64,000 nt of DNA from NCBI GenBank assembly GCA_965660875.1, contig CBFIBQ010000001.1, positions 62,001 through 126,000 on the forward strand, given 5' to 3'. A program made the position numbers and the translations under genes. Shown here piece after piece: positions 16,636-26,511 of the stretch. How positions within the stretch are numbered: the stretch's first letter is position 1; the number at the start of each line of letters is the position of its first letter. The notes beneath the pieces are model-generated. The model saw only the letters and a program-made list of their open reading frames with translations, did no database searches and was not told the origin of the DNA. The DNA is from UBA6770 sp965660875. Its GTDB lineage: Bacteria; Bacteroidota; Bacteroidia; Flavobacteriales_G; Salibacteraceae.

Positions 16636-19554
16636 ATGAAAAAACTATTACTAAATCTTTTAGGGGTCTTTGCAGTTGTAACAACTGTAAACGCTCAAAC
16701 TACCTTCTATTCGGAGTCTTTCGAAGACACATTAGGCTGGACCTTAAGTCATAAGTTTGATGACGGTTTCGAAGATTACATCTTACACGATTCAGTGGCA
16801 AAAATTAACGCTAGAACTAATGGACCGGACTTTACTATTCAAGGTGCTGATAGTGCTTATGTTATTGCCTTTGAAGATATAAACTCTGGTGATAATGGGT
16901 CAGTTAGTAGCGGTGGTTTTGCAGAATTAAAAATTGATTCAATTCCTATTTCAGGTTATGATTCACTTAAAGTTTGGCTGTCCGTTGCAGCAAACCCTAC
17001 TTCAAATAAATATGACAATGCATTGAACTCTTTTGGAAACGGAGATTCAATGGCCGTTTGGGCAAGCATCGACGGTGGTGCGTATTCAAGAGTAATGTTT
17101 TTCTGTGCTCCTGATTCGAATGCAAGCAAAACATCATCATCAAACACAGGTTCCCTTTATTTTGATAGCAACATGAACTTTATTGGTGGAGATGCTAATG
17201 ACGTTGCAGTTGATGACACCTTAGAGTCATTTAACTCCATGGTTACTGGAAAAGGAAGCTATATGTCAGTTAGAATTCTACTCAGAACAGAATCTGGAGA
17301 CGAAGAAATTATTTTAGACAATTTTAGAGTTCAAGGCGTAATGTCGAGTACATGTGCTGATCCCTCTGGAATGGTTGGAGCACAGCTATCTACCACTTCT
17401 TATTCACTAGCTTGGACTTCAGTTTCAAGCTTGAGTAACATTGAATATGGTGCTCAAGGATACACTCAGGGAATGGGAACTATGGTAAACAATGTTAGTA
17501 GCCCATACACCTTAACTGGATTAATGCCAGGAAACTCTTACGATGTTTATTATCAAGATACTTGCACAAACATTGGTACTTCCAATTGGGTTGGTCCATA
17601 CACAGTTACTGTTAGTGCTGCTCCTAGCATAACCAATATTTGGAGAACCTCAAATACGAATATTATGGTTGCCTATTCGGACTCCATGCAGAGTTTGGTT
17701 GCTACTTCTACATCAAGATATAAAGGCATAGCGGGCTTATCTAGTGTAACCTTAAATAGTGGTGCGGATACAGCGACACTTAACTACTCCACTCCTTTTG
17801 CCGACGGTGTTATGAATACCTTAACTGTGGACAGTGTTTTAAGTGCTTCTTTGACAATGCTTGATACGGCTTATACTTTTTCCTTTGTATATAATGGAAC
17901 TACCCCAGATGTTGTTATTAATGAAATTATGTATAACGACCGCTCTGGTGCCGATACTTTAGAGTACATTGAATTGTATAATGCAGGAACAGCTTCTGCA
18001 ACTGTTGGTGGAATGGAGTTTACGAGTGGAATTAACTTTATTGTTCCAGCTGGCGTAATGATTCCTTCCGGTTCTTACTTAGTTGTTGCTAAAAACGCTG
18101 CTGCTCACACTGCAGTATTCGGTAACAGTTTAGTTGCAGAATGGACATCAGGAGGCTTATCTAACGGCGGTGAAACCATCGAAATATCTAACTCAGATGG
18201 AACTGTAATTGATATGGTATCTTACGATGACGGGAACGGTTGGCCAACAGATCCTGATGGAAGTGGTTATTCTCTAGTTCTTTGTGATCCAACAAGTGAC
18301 AATACTATGGCTGCTAGCTGGGGTGTTGAGCCAATGATGTTTAGCTCTTCTGATTACTATGCTTCTCCGGGTGCAGCAAATACTTGTCGCCCACCTTTTG
18401 TTCCGCCATTGTATTCAATTTCTGTAATTTCTACAGTTGACGCTTCTACAGGTGTTGCAGACAGCAACGGAGTAAAATGCTCGGTAAAAGGTTTGGTTGC
18501 TTCAAACCAATTTAGCGAATCTGGCGCTTCTGGCCCAGACGTTCAGTTTGCACTTATTGAAGCAGATAATAGCGCTGGAGTTACAGCAGTTTCTTTCTCG
18601 GACTCAGCAGCTCTTGGTTATGGGCCAACTTTAGGAGATAGTATTCAAGCATATGGTACTTTGAGTCAATTTAGAGGCTTATTGCAATTCAATATGGATT
18701 CAGTAAAACTTATTTCTCAAGGGAACAACGTTCCAGCTCCTTTATCTATTGATACTGTAGCGGAAATACACGAATCTAGATTAATCAAAATCATGGGTGT
18801 AACAGTTGTAGATACTGCACAATGGCCTGCTCCTGGAGCAGATGCTAATGTTGATATTGTAAACGGTAACGGCGATACAATTACCATGCGTATTGATAGA
18901 CACACTAATACTGTTGACACTTGGACCGATGCCCCAATGGGTAAGTTTGACGTAATGGGAGTTGGAGGTCAATTTAGCTTTAACAATATAGATGGCTATC
19001 AACTGTTGCCGCGTTTTGCGTCGGATATTGATACGGCTATGAAGCTCCCTTGCCTTGCTCCAATGAACTTGTCAACTTCTGATACAACAGATGAAGGTGC
19101 TACAGTGAACTGGACGTCAAGTGGAATGACTTGGAATGTAGGTTGGGCTGAAGGTCACATGTCTACTATGCCAACGGACTCAGCAATGAACATAACTTCT
19201 ATGTCTTATGTTATTACGGGCTTAGACACCAATACTCATTACCATGCATGGGTACAACAAGTTTGCTCTGATGGAACTTCTGAATGGACTGGACCTACAA
19301 TGTTCAAAACATTGAGATTCCCATTAGGAATAGAGCTTGTTGCCAATAAAAAGGCGTTAATTGCTTACCCAAACCCTAATAACACTGGAGTTCTTAAACT
19401 CAACAAGGTAAGTGACATTATCATAAGAAACTTATTGGGTCAACCGGTGATTTCGCAAAATGCTACTAACGAAATTGACATTAGCGATCTTACGAAAGGG
19501 GTTTATCTAATTGAATCTGTTGAAGGTGAAACCTTTAAATTGGTAGTAGAGTAA
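16636..19554 (+). CDS. Large T9SS surface protein with FN3, lamin-tail and OB-like domains
   Basis: Exported protein of 972 residues. Order: signal peptide (VFAVVTTVNAQ); beta-sandwich carbohydrate-binding-like domain (about 22-235); fibronectin III-like domain (about 238-325); Ig-like strand region; lamin-tail domain from INEIMYNDR (about 430-590); OB-fold-like domain (about 600-800); second FN3 (about 810-895); T9SS type A tail (LIAYPNPNNTG..KGVYLIESVEG). The gene uses many T-ending codons (gct, act, ggt, tct) compared with its neighbours, which may reflect high expression. A strong terminator follows. The ligand is unknown. Confidence 0.85.
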   Translation: MKKLLLNLLGVFAVVTTVNAQTTFYSESFEDTLGWTLSHKFDDGFEDYILHDSVAKINARTNGPDFTIQGADSAYVIAFEDINSGDNGSVSSGGFAELKIDSIPISGYDSLKVWLSVAANPTSNKYDNALNSFGNGDSMAVWASIDGGAYSRVMFFCAPDSNASKTSSSNTGSLYFDSNMNFIGGDANDVAVDDTLESFNSMVTGKGSYMSVRILLRTESGDEEIILDNFRVQGVMSSTCADPSGMVGAQLSTTSYSLAWTSVSSLSNIEYGAQGYTQGMGTMVNNVSSPYTLTGLMPGNSYDVYYQDTCTNIGTSNWVGPYTVTVSAAPSITNIWRTSNTNIMVAYSDSMQSLVATSTSRYKGIAGLSSVTLNSGADTATLNYSTPFADGVMNTLTVDSVLSASLTMLDTAYTFSFVYNGTTPDVVINEIMYNDRSGADTLEYIELYNAGTASATVGGMEFTSGINFIVPAGVMIPSGSYLVVAKNAAAHTAVFGNSLVAEWTSGGLSNGGETIEISNSDGTVIDMVSYDDGNGWPTDPDGSGYSLVLCDPTSDNTMAASWGVEPMMFSSSDYYASPGAANTCRPPFVPPLYSISVISTVDASTGVADSNGVKCSVKGLVASNQFSESGASGPDVQFALIEADNSAGVTAVSFSDSAALGYGPTLGDSIQAYGTLSQFRGLLQFNMDSVKLISQGNNVPAPLSIDTVAEIHESRLIKIMGVTVVDTAQWPAPGADANVDIVNGNGDTITMRIDRHTNTVDTWTDAPMGKFDVMGVGGQFSFNNIDGYQLLPRFASDIDTAMKLPCLAPMNLSTSDTTDEGATVNWTSSGMTWNVGWAEGHMSTMPTDSAMNITSMSYVITGLDTNTHYHAWVQQVCSDGTSEWTGPTMFKTLRFPLGIELVANKKALIAYPNPNNTGVLKLNKVSDIIIRNLLGQPVISQNATNEIDISDLTKGVYLIESVEGETFKLVVE

Positions 19555-19572
19555 ATCTATTTTAAGACCTTG

Positions 19573-19611
19573 AAAAAACCCTTCAGGCATTTTGCTTGGA
19601 GGGTTTTTTTT
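19573..19611. terminator. Strong bidirectional terminator
   Basis: A 12 bp stem (AACCCTTCAGGC with GCTTGGAGGGTT) and loop ATTTT, flanked by A6 on the left and T8 on the right. It serves both the surface-protein gene and queA, which converge here. Confidence 0.85.
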
Positions 19612-19631
19612 GATCTAAACTTTCACTGAAT

Positions 19632-20816
19632 TTAAAGCCAAAGCAAGGAACTATCACCATAACTTAAAAAGCGATATTCGTTATCTAAAGCATGTTGATA
19701 CACCTTCTTCCAGTCCGCACCAATAATTGCTGATACCAAGAGTAGTAAAGTGCTATTTGGCTGGTGGAAATTGGTTATGAGTCCGTTCATAAACTGAAAC
19801 GGGTATCCGGGAGCTATGATAATTCCAGTTTTAAAATACAGCCTATCATTTGTGGTCGTTGATTTTTCAATAAGTGCGTTTAATATTTCCTCCTTTGAAA
19901 AGCTTGAGCTTAACTCATAAGGGTCCCACTGCTCAACATCCATTCTTTCACCCTTTAATATGCGAATACCAGCCCAATACAGACTCTCTAGTGTGCGCAA
20001 AGTAGTAGTGCCCACACAAAAAATAGATCGCTGACTTTTTACTAATTCCAATAGGTGTTGCAACGCACCTGTAGAAACCTCAGCGTATTCTTTATGCATA
20101 TCGTGAGCTCCAATTGTTTCGCTTTTAACAGGCCTAAAAGTACCAGCCCCAACATGCAAGGTAAACTCGAAAATCTCGACTGAATTTTGCCTTAAGCCTT
20201 TTAATACTTGATCTGTAAAATGAAGCCCTGCAGTAGGAGCAGCTACAGAACCCTCCACCTTACTGTAAACCGTTTGATAACGCTCGTAGTCGTCTTGCTC
20301 TGCCTCTCGATTTAGATAAGGCGGCAGCGGAACCTTTCCAGCTTTTTCCAAAACCTCTGCAAAGGTGATGCTTCCATTCCAAGTGAATTCAATCACGTTT
20401 TGTTCATCAGAGTTTACGAGCTGTGCTTTTAAAATGAGCTCATTTTCAAGTTTGAGCTCCAATACCTCACCTTTCCATTTTTTCTTGTTACCAACCAAGC
20501 AGTTCCATTGGACTACATCACTTAAGGTCATGGCTGTTCCAGGGTCTGTTTCAGTCGGTTCTAGGCAGAAAATCTCAATTCTGGCTCCAGTGGACTTAAA
20601 AAAGTTTAACCGGGCGTAAATAACCTTAGAATTGTTCATGAACAAACCTGAGCCTTTTGGCAACAATTCTTTTAAATCGGTGAAATTGTTGTCCGCAATT
20701 ACACCAGACTTGTATTCCAATAATTTGCTTTGATCACGCTCCTTTAAAGGATGAAGCGCAATTCTTTCTTGGGGCAAGTCGTATGTAAAGTCTTCTATTT
20801 TGAGGTCTTTAACCAT
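19632..20816 (-). CDS. queA: S-adenosylmethionine:tRNA ribosyltransferase-isomerase
   Basis: Transfers and isomerises the ribosyl group of SAM onto 7-aminomethyl-7-deazaguanine in tRNA, giving epoxyqueuosine at wobble position 34. Family signatures are visible: DLPQERIALHPLKERDQSKLL near the N-terminus, then VAAPTAGLHFT, then FTLHVGAGTFRPV and ITNFHQPNSTLLLLVSA. I start at MVKDLKIEDF (20816) rather than six codons earlier because family members begin at this point. It is 394 residues, about 40 longer than E. coli QueA because of an insertion around residues 85-150. Confidence 0.95.
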   Translation of the reverse strand: MVKDLKIEDFTYDLPQERIALHPLKERDQSKLLEYKSGVIADNNFTDLKELLPKGSGLFMNNSKVIYARLNFFKSTGARIEIFCLEPTETDPGTAMTLSDVVQWNCLVGNKKKWKGEVLELKLENELILKAQLVNSDEQNVIEFTWNGSITFAEVLEKAGKVPLPPYLNREAEQDDYERYQTVYSKVEGSVAAPTAGLHFTDQVLKGLRQNSVEIFEFTLHVGAGTFRPVKSETIGAHDMHKEYAEVSTGALQHLLELVKSQRSIFCVGTTTLRTLESLYWAGIRILKGERMDVEQWDPYELSSSFSKEEILNALIEKSTTTNDRLYFKTGIIIAPGYPFQFMNGLITNFHQPNSTLLLLVSAIIGADWKKVYQHALDNEYRFLSYGDSSLLWL

Positions 20817-20851
20817 ATTGCAAATTAACAGCACCCAGAATAATAATTAAT

Positions 20852-20969
20852 TGTCATGCTAAATTTATTTCAGCATCTCCTATATCAACGTATTAAATAG
20901 ATTCTGAAAAGCTGTTTCACATAAATTTTCTGAAATAAAATTTGGTTCAACTATGCTATCAGAATGACG
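20852..20969. repeat. Degenerate inverted-repeat element between queA and dusB
   Basis: The stretch begins tgtcatgct and ends agaatgacga. It carries AAATTTATTTCAG (20861-20873) facing CTGAAATAAAATTT (20930-20943). It resembles a decayed copy of an intergenic element (tgtcatgctgaa..ttcagcatc type) that I know from Bacteroidota genomes. No coding potential is seen. Confidence 0.45.
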
Positions 20970-21002
20970 AGTTAGTTTAACTAAAAACTTAGTTGGAACT
21001 AA

Positions 21003-21989
21003 TTAAACAGGCTCAGAAAATCGATCAAGGATATCGTCCAAAGTTATCTCGATCTCTTCTAGGGTTTCACCAGTAACTAATCTGGACCTAAACTCTTTGA
21101 AGTGTGGAATATGGCGAAAATAATTTCCATAGTGTCTGCGCGTTTCCACGATGCCCAATCGTGGGCCTTTCCACTCTACTGACATTTGAATGTGTTTTCT
21201 TGCCATTTCAACACGCTGTTCCAGGGTGGGTGGGTCTGGAGTAAAACCGTGCTGCATATAGTGTTTGATTTCATTAAAAATCCAAGGATAACCAATGCTC
21301 GCTCGACCAATCATTATTCCATCAACTCCGTAACGCTCTCGCGCTGCCACAGCTTTCTCTCCCGAATCAATATCTCCATTACCAAACACTGGAATGTGCA
21401 TTCTGGGATTATTTTTTACTTCGCCGATTAGCGTCCAGTCGGCTTCACCTTTGTACATCTGTTTCCGGGTTCTGCCATGAATAGATATTGCCTTAATTCC
21501 AACATCTTGCAGCGCTTCAGCAACTTCCACAATATACTTGGTGTTGTCGTCCCAGCCCAATCTAGTCTTAACTGTAACGGGTAAATCTGTAGCGTCAACA
21601 ATAGCCTTTGTGAGCTTGATCATTTTAGGAATATCTTGAAGAATTCCAGCTCCAGAGCCTTTACAAGCTACCTTTTTCACTGGGCAACCATAGTTGATAT
21701 CGATGATATCGGGGTTCGTTTTTTCAATGATTTTTGTGGCTTCGATCATGCTGGAAAACTCGTTTCCAAATACCTGAATTCCAACTGGTCGCTCGTATTC
21801 GTAAATATCGAGTTTTTCTCTACTCTTTACCGCATCTCGAATTAACCCTTCAGAAGAAATAAACTCGGTATACATTACATCGGCGCCTTCTTGCTTGCAC
21901 AATGCGCGAAAAGGCGGGTCACTTACATCCTCCATGGGCGCAAGCAATAAGGGAAATTCTCCTAACTCTATGTCTGCTATCTTAACCAA
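21003..21989 (-). CDS. dusB: tRNA-dihydrouridine synthase, DusB type
   Basis: Flavin enzyme that reduces uridine to dihydrouridine in tRNA D loops. The TIM barrel shows LLLAPMEDVSDPPFRALC, then INYGCPVKKVACKGSGAG with the catalytic cysteine, then ISIHGRTRKQMYKGEADW and the FMN-binding VFGNGDIDS and GVDGIMIGRASIG. The start codon is TTG at 21989, because a stop codon lies two codons upstream and no ATG is available. A perfect -7 box lies 22-30 nt upstream. 328 residues is normal for the family. Confidence 0.94.
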   Translation of the reverse strand: MVKIADIELGEFPLLLAPMEDVSDPPFRALCKQEGADVMYTEFISSEGLIRDAVKSREKLDIYEYERPVGIQVFGNEFSSMIEATKIIEKTNPDIIDINYGCPVKKVACKGSGAGILQDIPKMIKLTKAIVDATDLPVTVKTRLGWDDNTKYIVEVAEALQDVGIKAISIHGRTRKQMYKGEADWTLIGEVKNNPRMHIPVFGNGDIDSGEKAVAARERYGVDGIMIGRASIGYPWIFNEIKHYMQHGFTPDPPTLEQRVEMARKHIQMSVEWKGPRLGIVETRRHYGNYFRHIPHFKEFRSRLVTGETLEEIEITLDDILDRFSEPV

Positions 21990-21993
21990 AGGT

Positions 21994-22001
21994 TACTTTT
22001 G
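21994..22001 (+). promoter_or_regulatory. Rightward -7 box TACTTTTG, CPBP protease gene
   Basis: Perfect consensus 36 nt before the ATG at 22038. It faces the leftward dusB box across a 10 nt gap. Confidence 0.45.
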
Positions 22002-22011
22002 TTTGAGCGCA

Positions 22012-22019
22012 CAAAAGTA
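22012..22019 (-). promoter_or_regulatory. Leftward -7 box TACTTTTG of dusB
   Basis: Perfect consensus on the minus strand, 22 nt before the dusB TTG start. With the box at 21994 it forms an 8 bp inverted repeat. Confidence 0.5.
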
Positions 22020-22037
22020 GGGCTTAAAGACTAGTAT

Positions 22038-22931
22038 ATGAGAAGTATGTCGTTTGTTTCCAAATTGGTAATGCTGATTGTACTTATTCTAATCTGCCTG
22101 CTATTTTTCTCCCTCATTGGTTATGGAATTGCTTTACTCTCTTTTGATTTAACGCTTGACGAATTGCAATCTGCAGCCAACTATAAGGCGGTACAAGGGT
22201 TAAAAATTGTTCAGGTTTTCAGTTCCATTGGCACCTATTTCGTCCCCGTGATTCTGCTAATTTATATTCTAAAAGAACGCCCCCTTCAATACCTAAAACT
22301 CAACCAGCCCGTTTCAGTTTTTGGCTTGGCTATAGTTGCGCTAATGGTGGTAAGTTTCTTTCCTTTAAATGGGCTTATTGCTGAATGGAATTTAGCCTTG
22401 CCTTTACCTGATTTTCTGATTGAATACGAAGCACAAATTGAAGCTACTATCAAGCGATTTTTGGTAATGCCTAATATAGGTGACTTGCTGATAAATTTAG
22501 TGGTCATAGCACTTGTTGCTGCTGTTGCTGAAGAATTACTTTTTAGAGGGTTGATTCAACGTTTAATTTTAGAAAAAACAAAGAATCACCATATGGCTAT
22601 TTGGGTTGCTGCAATTGTTTTTAGCGGTATTCACTTCCAATTTAGCGGTTTCTTTCCTCGGCTATTTCTTGGGGCTTTATTTGGCTACATCTTTTATTGG
22701 AGCAACTCCTTATGGTATCCAATAATTGCTCATTTCATACACAACGGGTTAACTGTAATTGTAGTTTATATCTACGGAATTGAAGCCATGGAAGGAATGG
22801 GTGTAGATTCAGATAGCCTAGAGCAAATTGCCATGACACTTGGCTCTACAGTAATTTTTGCTGGGTTGCTTATTCAGTATTATCGGTTGTTTAATTCTGA
22901 TCCATCAACCGATAAATTTAATCCAAACTAG
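22038..22931 (+). CDS. CPBP-family (CAAX-like) intramembrane metalloprotease
   Basis: Inner-membrane protein of 297 residues with about seven to eight hydrophobic segments. The glutamyl motif EELLFRGLIQR and the downstream histidines in GIHFQFSGFFPRLF and IIAHFIHNG are the ABI/CPBP catalytic motifs. Members cleave membrane-embedded substrates. In bacteria their targets are mostly unknown, with some roles in bacteriocin immunity. Its stop overlaps the convergent outer-membrane protein gene by 4 nt (CTAG). Confidence 0.88.
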   Translation: MRSMSFVSKLVMLIVLILICLLFFSLIGYGIALLSFDLTLDELQSAANYKAVQGLKIVQVFSSIGTYFVPVILLIYILKERPLQYLKLNQPVSVFGLAIVALMVVSFFPLNGLIAEWNLALPLPDFLIEYEAQIEATIKRFLVMPNIGDLLINLVVIALVAAVAEELLFRGLIQRLILEKTKNHHMAIWVAAIVFSGIHFQFSGFFPRLFLGALFGYIFYWSNSLWYPIIAHFIHNGLTVIVVYIYGIEAMEGMGVDSDSLEQIAMTLGSTVIFAGLLIQYYRLFNSDPSTDKFNPN

Positions 22932-25900
22932 AAATACGCTCGCATTCTAACCGTACCGGTATGAATGGATTTCGATCCTTCTGAAGACCGTCCGTTATAG
23001 CTCACATTCAATTGTAAATATTTACCAATATTTCGTTGGTAAGTGGCTTGCCAAGTACCGTTGTCTCCTGCCTGCAACCCTTCTAACATTTCGTAATCTA
23101 TTGAGCCATTTAAAATGCCGTTATAGGCAATTCGTATGTACGCTATTTCTAGTAACAAACTTCCTTTGCCCACCTTTTGAAAGCGGCTTTCTATACCCGC
23201 CTTTTGATGAGTAGCCACTTCCCCTCCTAAATCGGGCGTGTTTACCTTCTCTTTGTGTTCGTACAAAACGGCAATTCGATAACTAACACCAGGTTGGAAA
23301 GTCAATTTGGGCATTATAGAATAGTAATCAATATCGAAATTTCGAGTAGTAACAAAATCTGCCTCACTGGTTTTTTCGCCCCACTTAGCTTCAGATTCAA
23401 ATAGGAACATTCGGGTAATGTTCCAGCGCCCTCTAGCTGTTCTAAATACATTAGTTCTTGTTTCTAATCCATTACTCAAGAGTGTTCTGCCTTTTATATC
23501 TTGGTAAGTAAAATCAAGTCCAAAAATTGGGTGTGCTCGATTTAAATAAACCGTATTTCTGAACGATGAATTTAAACTCACTAATTGGGAGTCGATACCT
23601 ACATCTGGCAGTGGGTTGAAACGAGAGGCTAAATCATCGGCTTGAGACTTCCTGTCCATTCTATATGCCGTCTGGTTAGAAAAAGTCGAGAGTAGCTTTA
23701 AAACACCTGTTTTGTTATTCCAAACTCGACTCGGGTTAATATTAAGGCTTTGATTAAACTGATTGGTAAAAACCTTTACATAATCATTCGTCAAGATAAA
23801 TATTCGAATGTATTTTGCTTCATCATTAAAGACTGCAATCTCAAACTCGTTGATTTCTTGTATTCCATTGTCGTTGGCATCTATCCAAGTGTATTGACCT
23901 TGTCCAGCAGGAACCTCAATGTATTTATACTCTCTCTTGGCCTCCAACCCTGACCCAACCTCATAAAAAGACCCTGCACTAAGTGCGCCTTTCCATAGCC
24001 GTAGATTGTACTCTACTCTGCTTAAAAAGTTTTCATCGGCTTGGTCTGCGGTCAAGGTTGGTTCTCTAATATCTAGTTTTCTGTATACCGATTTAATACC
24101 AACAGTAAAAGGTCTAAAACTTCTCCATTGGTATTCGCCTCCATAATTTTCAGCGTAAGTTGCCATTACCATTGTATTTTCATTACTTCTGTAATCTTCT
24201 CGTTGTCCAAAAAACACTTTGTAAAAGTTTTTGGCGCTGTCGAGCGATTGAATAAAATACTCACGCTCCCAAAATTTGTATGCGTTTTGTGCCAAAGTAT
24301 CTGCGCCAAGAGCTCTTATTTGATTGTCTTCCCTATCATCTTTATAGCCAATATTCAAAGGGCCTACAGTCTTTTTTACATGTGCTTTGTGGTTGATGAA
24401 ACTGGTATTTGATAAATTCCCCCCAGACTCCATTGCACTGGCATCTAATGTTACTGAAATGCCTTGATACTTAATGTTTGCGTCCAAATTGTGTCGCTGC
24501 GCAGAATAATCGCTTTCTGCTTCAAAGCCTTCATATTTGTAAATAACCTCGGTATTTTTCTTTTGCTCTAAAACCAATCCAGCGTGGTAAATATTTTGTT
24601 CGCTGCTCAAGTTTAAGTTTCTAATGTTCCAGTCTCTGTAGAACTCAACCGTACGTATTCGTTCAATTTCTGTAAAGTTTCTACCCCAATGTTCAATTCC
24701 TACCAATGGACTTAAAAGCCAGCCCTTTGATTTCTCGGATAGCCTAAACCCCTTTTTCCACTCAGTTTTAAAAGCATACCCAATATCATTTGTAGCATCT
24801 TGATCAGAGAAGGTGTTTAAATCGTTGTTACTTATAGCCCCTTCAAAGGTGAGTTTGGATATGTCGGAGAACTTGTATTTCCCTCCAAGAGTAATCATTT
24901 GACGTTGCTTTGGACTGTACAGAACTACAATGGGTGCATAATCTCCCCTAGAGCCGAAACTTGCGGGCTCTACCCATTGAAAAACACGCCCATTTGTAGT
25001 GGAGTTTAACAAGATATAATCCCCATTTCCGGCACCAACATTGGTAAAGGTTACGCGCCATTGGGCACTATCGGGGTTGGCAGAAAAAACAAATACTGAA
25101 TCGTAACCAAGGCTATCGGTCAACTTGTATAACACCTCGTTCTCCGTAAACTCTACTTCTTTGGCACTGCTTGAAAAGGCTTGATCTAAACTGTCTCCAA
25201 CTTGAGCTAAAATCAGCTTTTGCTCATCACTTAAATCTTGTTGTAAGCTTTGATTCTTGGCATCTTGCTCCGAATAGAGGTTAAAATTTAGTTCAAGGTT
25301 TTTGTATTGATAATCGTTACTAAATTGAAAGAGCGTACGTGTGTAATTTTGATCGCTGTATTGAAACTCCACAATAATTCGTTTATCCTTGGTTATTAGT
25401 TGCCTAGCAGTGAAGGAAATCTCCGCAGTATTATAGTTGATTACATAATCTTCACTCTGTCCCCGTGTAAGCAGCTTTCCGTCTATATAAACCCGTTCGG
25501 TTCCACTCAGTATAATAATGAAGGGTTCGTTCTCCTCCCCAGTTAATCGATAAGGTCCTTGATTGCCTTCCACACCTTGAATAATATTACGAGAAAATTT
25601 ACCCCTTGAAATTGCTCCACTGAGTTTAATGTCCATTTTATGCTGACTGGTATCTGTTGTTGTTTCATTTTCAGATAAGTCGACTTTTAAGTTAGCCGTT
25701 AAACCTTGTGCTTTTTTATTGAATTTAGTAAAATAACTGTGCTTACTCTGGAGTCGGAAGTCTCCCGCGGTTAAGCTGGCATCCTCGTTATATATTTTAA
25801 TGTATACCTGATCAAAGTCTTGCAGCTGCTGAGTATTTCCCTCGGGTTGAATGGGTATGTTTTCGTCTGAAATTGCCGCGGTTACGGATAAATTACTGGC

Positions 25901-26422
25901 AATTTTTCCAGCAAACTGAAGATTCATACTGGAACTAACACTCAAGTCTCTGTTGTTACCAAAGCCAATACCACGGCTAATACTGCCGCTTTTTTCCAGT
26001 CCTCCAAGCTCCATAAGTTCTGAAGTTGTTTTGGGTTGAACCGTATACCTGAACGGGTCTCTAGAAACAAAATCTTGCTTTTTAATTAGCTCCACATTTT
26101 TATGAGCGTAAGGTTGATAAAAAGAAAATGGAAAGGTTTTAAAATTGGCTCGGCTTTCCTTGGGTCGAACTTCCTTTGGTTTCAACCAAATTAACCTACT
26201 TCTCAAATTATCTAACTTGTACAAGGAGGTGTCTACAGTATTTCCGAGAACGTCCTTTAGCTCAAAGCTGGGTTCTATGATTGATAGCGAGTCGAGTTGA
26301 ACGGTATCTAATGCAGGGTCAATCATCACGCTTTTGGTATCCGCTTGCCCATTAACATGAGTAGCTAACACAACGAGAAAAACCAATATGAACCAGACTT
26401 TTGCCGAAATAGACACCTTCAA
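22928..26422 (-). CDS. Very large outer-membrane beta-barrel protein, unknown function
   Basis: Exported protein of 1164 residues with signal peptide (VWFILVFLVVLATHVNGQ). The body consists almost wholly of alternating hydrophobic and polar strands with aromatic girdles (LELNFNLYSEQDAK, RVEYNLRLWKG, LQLNVSYNGRS) and ends in RMRAYF, as outer-membrane proteins do. The segment SGSISRGIGFGNNRDLSV near residue 150 looks like a conserved family signature. I know similar unnamed proteins in Bacteroidota, but no function. It is isolated from the ExbB/ExbD operon by a terminator. Confidence 0.75.
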   Translation of the reverse strand: MKVSISAKVWFILVFLVVLATHVNGQADTKSVMIDPALDTVQLDSLSIIEPSFELKDVLGNTVDTSLYKLDNLRSRLIWLKPKEVRPKESRANFKTFPFSFYQPYAHKNVELIKKQDFVSRDPFRYTVQPKTTSELMELGGLEKSGSISRGIGFGNNRDLSVSSSMNLQFAGKIASNLSVTAAISDENIPIQPEGNTQQLQDFDQVYIKIYNEDASLTAGDFRLQSKHSYFTKFNKKAQGLTANLKVDLSENETTTDTSQHKMDIKLSGAISRGKFSRNIIQGVEGNQGPYRLTGEENEPFIIILSGTERVYIDGKLLTRGQSEDYVINYNTAEISFTARQLITKDKRIIVEFQYSDQNYTRTLFQFSNDYQYKNLELNFNLYSEQDAKNQSLQQDLSDEQKLILAQVGDSLDQAFSSSAKEVEFTENEVLYKLTDSLGYDSVFVFSANPDSAQWRVTFTNVGAGNGDYILLNSTTNGRVFQWVEPASFGSRGDYAPIVVLYSPKQRQMITLGGKYKFSDISKLTFEGAISNNDLNTFSDQDATNDIGYAFKTEWKKGFRLSEKSKGWLLSPLVGIEHWGRNFTEIERIRTVEFYRDWNIRNLNLSSEQNIYHAGLVLEQKKNTEVIYKYEGFEAESDYSAQRHNLDANIKYQGISVTLDASAMESGGNLSNTSFINHKAHVKKTVGPLNIGYKDDREDNQIRALGADTLAQNAYKFWEREYFIQSLDSAKNFYKVFFGQREDYRSNENTMVMATYAENYGGEYQWRSFRPFTVGIKSVYRKLDIREPTLTADQADENFLSRVEYNLRLWKGALSAGSFYEVGSGLEAKREYKYIEVPAGQGQYTWIDANDNGIQEINEFEIAVFNDEAKYIRIFILTNDYVKVFTNQFNQSLNINPSRVWNNKTGVLKLLSTFSNQTAYRMDRKSQADDLASRFNPLPDVGIDSQLVSLNSSFRNTVYLNRAHPIFGLDFTYQDIKGRTLLSNGLETRTNVFRTARGRWNITRMFLFESEAKWGEKTSEADFVTTRNFDIDYYSIMPKLTFQPGVSYRIAVLYEHKEKVNTPDLGGEVATHQKAGIESRFQKVGKGSLLLEIAYIRIAYNGILNGSIDYEMLEGLQAGDNGTWQATYQRNIGKYLQLNVSYNGRSSEGSKSIHTGTVRMRAYF

Positions 26423-26463
26423 ATATATTGTTATGTGTAACGAAGGGTTTTACATTTAAGTAC

Positions 26464-26488
26464 AAAAAAAGGGGCAAAAAGCCCCTTT
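26464..26488 (-). terminator. Terminator of the ExbB/ExbD operon
   Basis: On the minus strand AAAGGGGC and GCCCCTTT form a perfect 8 bp stem around TTTTT, followed by seven T in total. It lies 24 nt after the last exbD stop. Confidence 0.88.
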
Positions 26489-26511
26489 CTAATTGAATAT
26501 ATGCGTTTACA

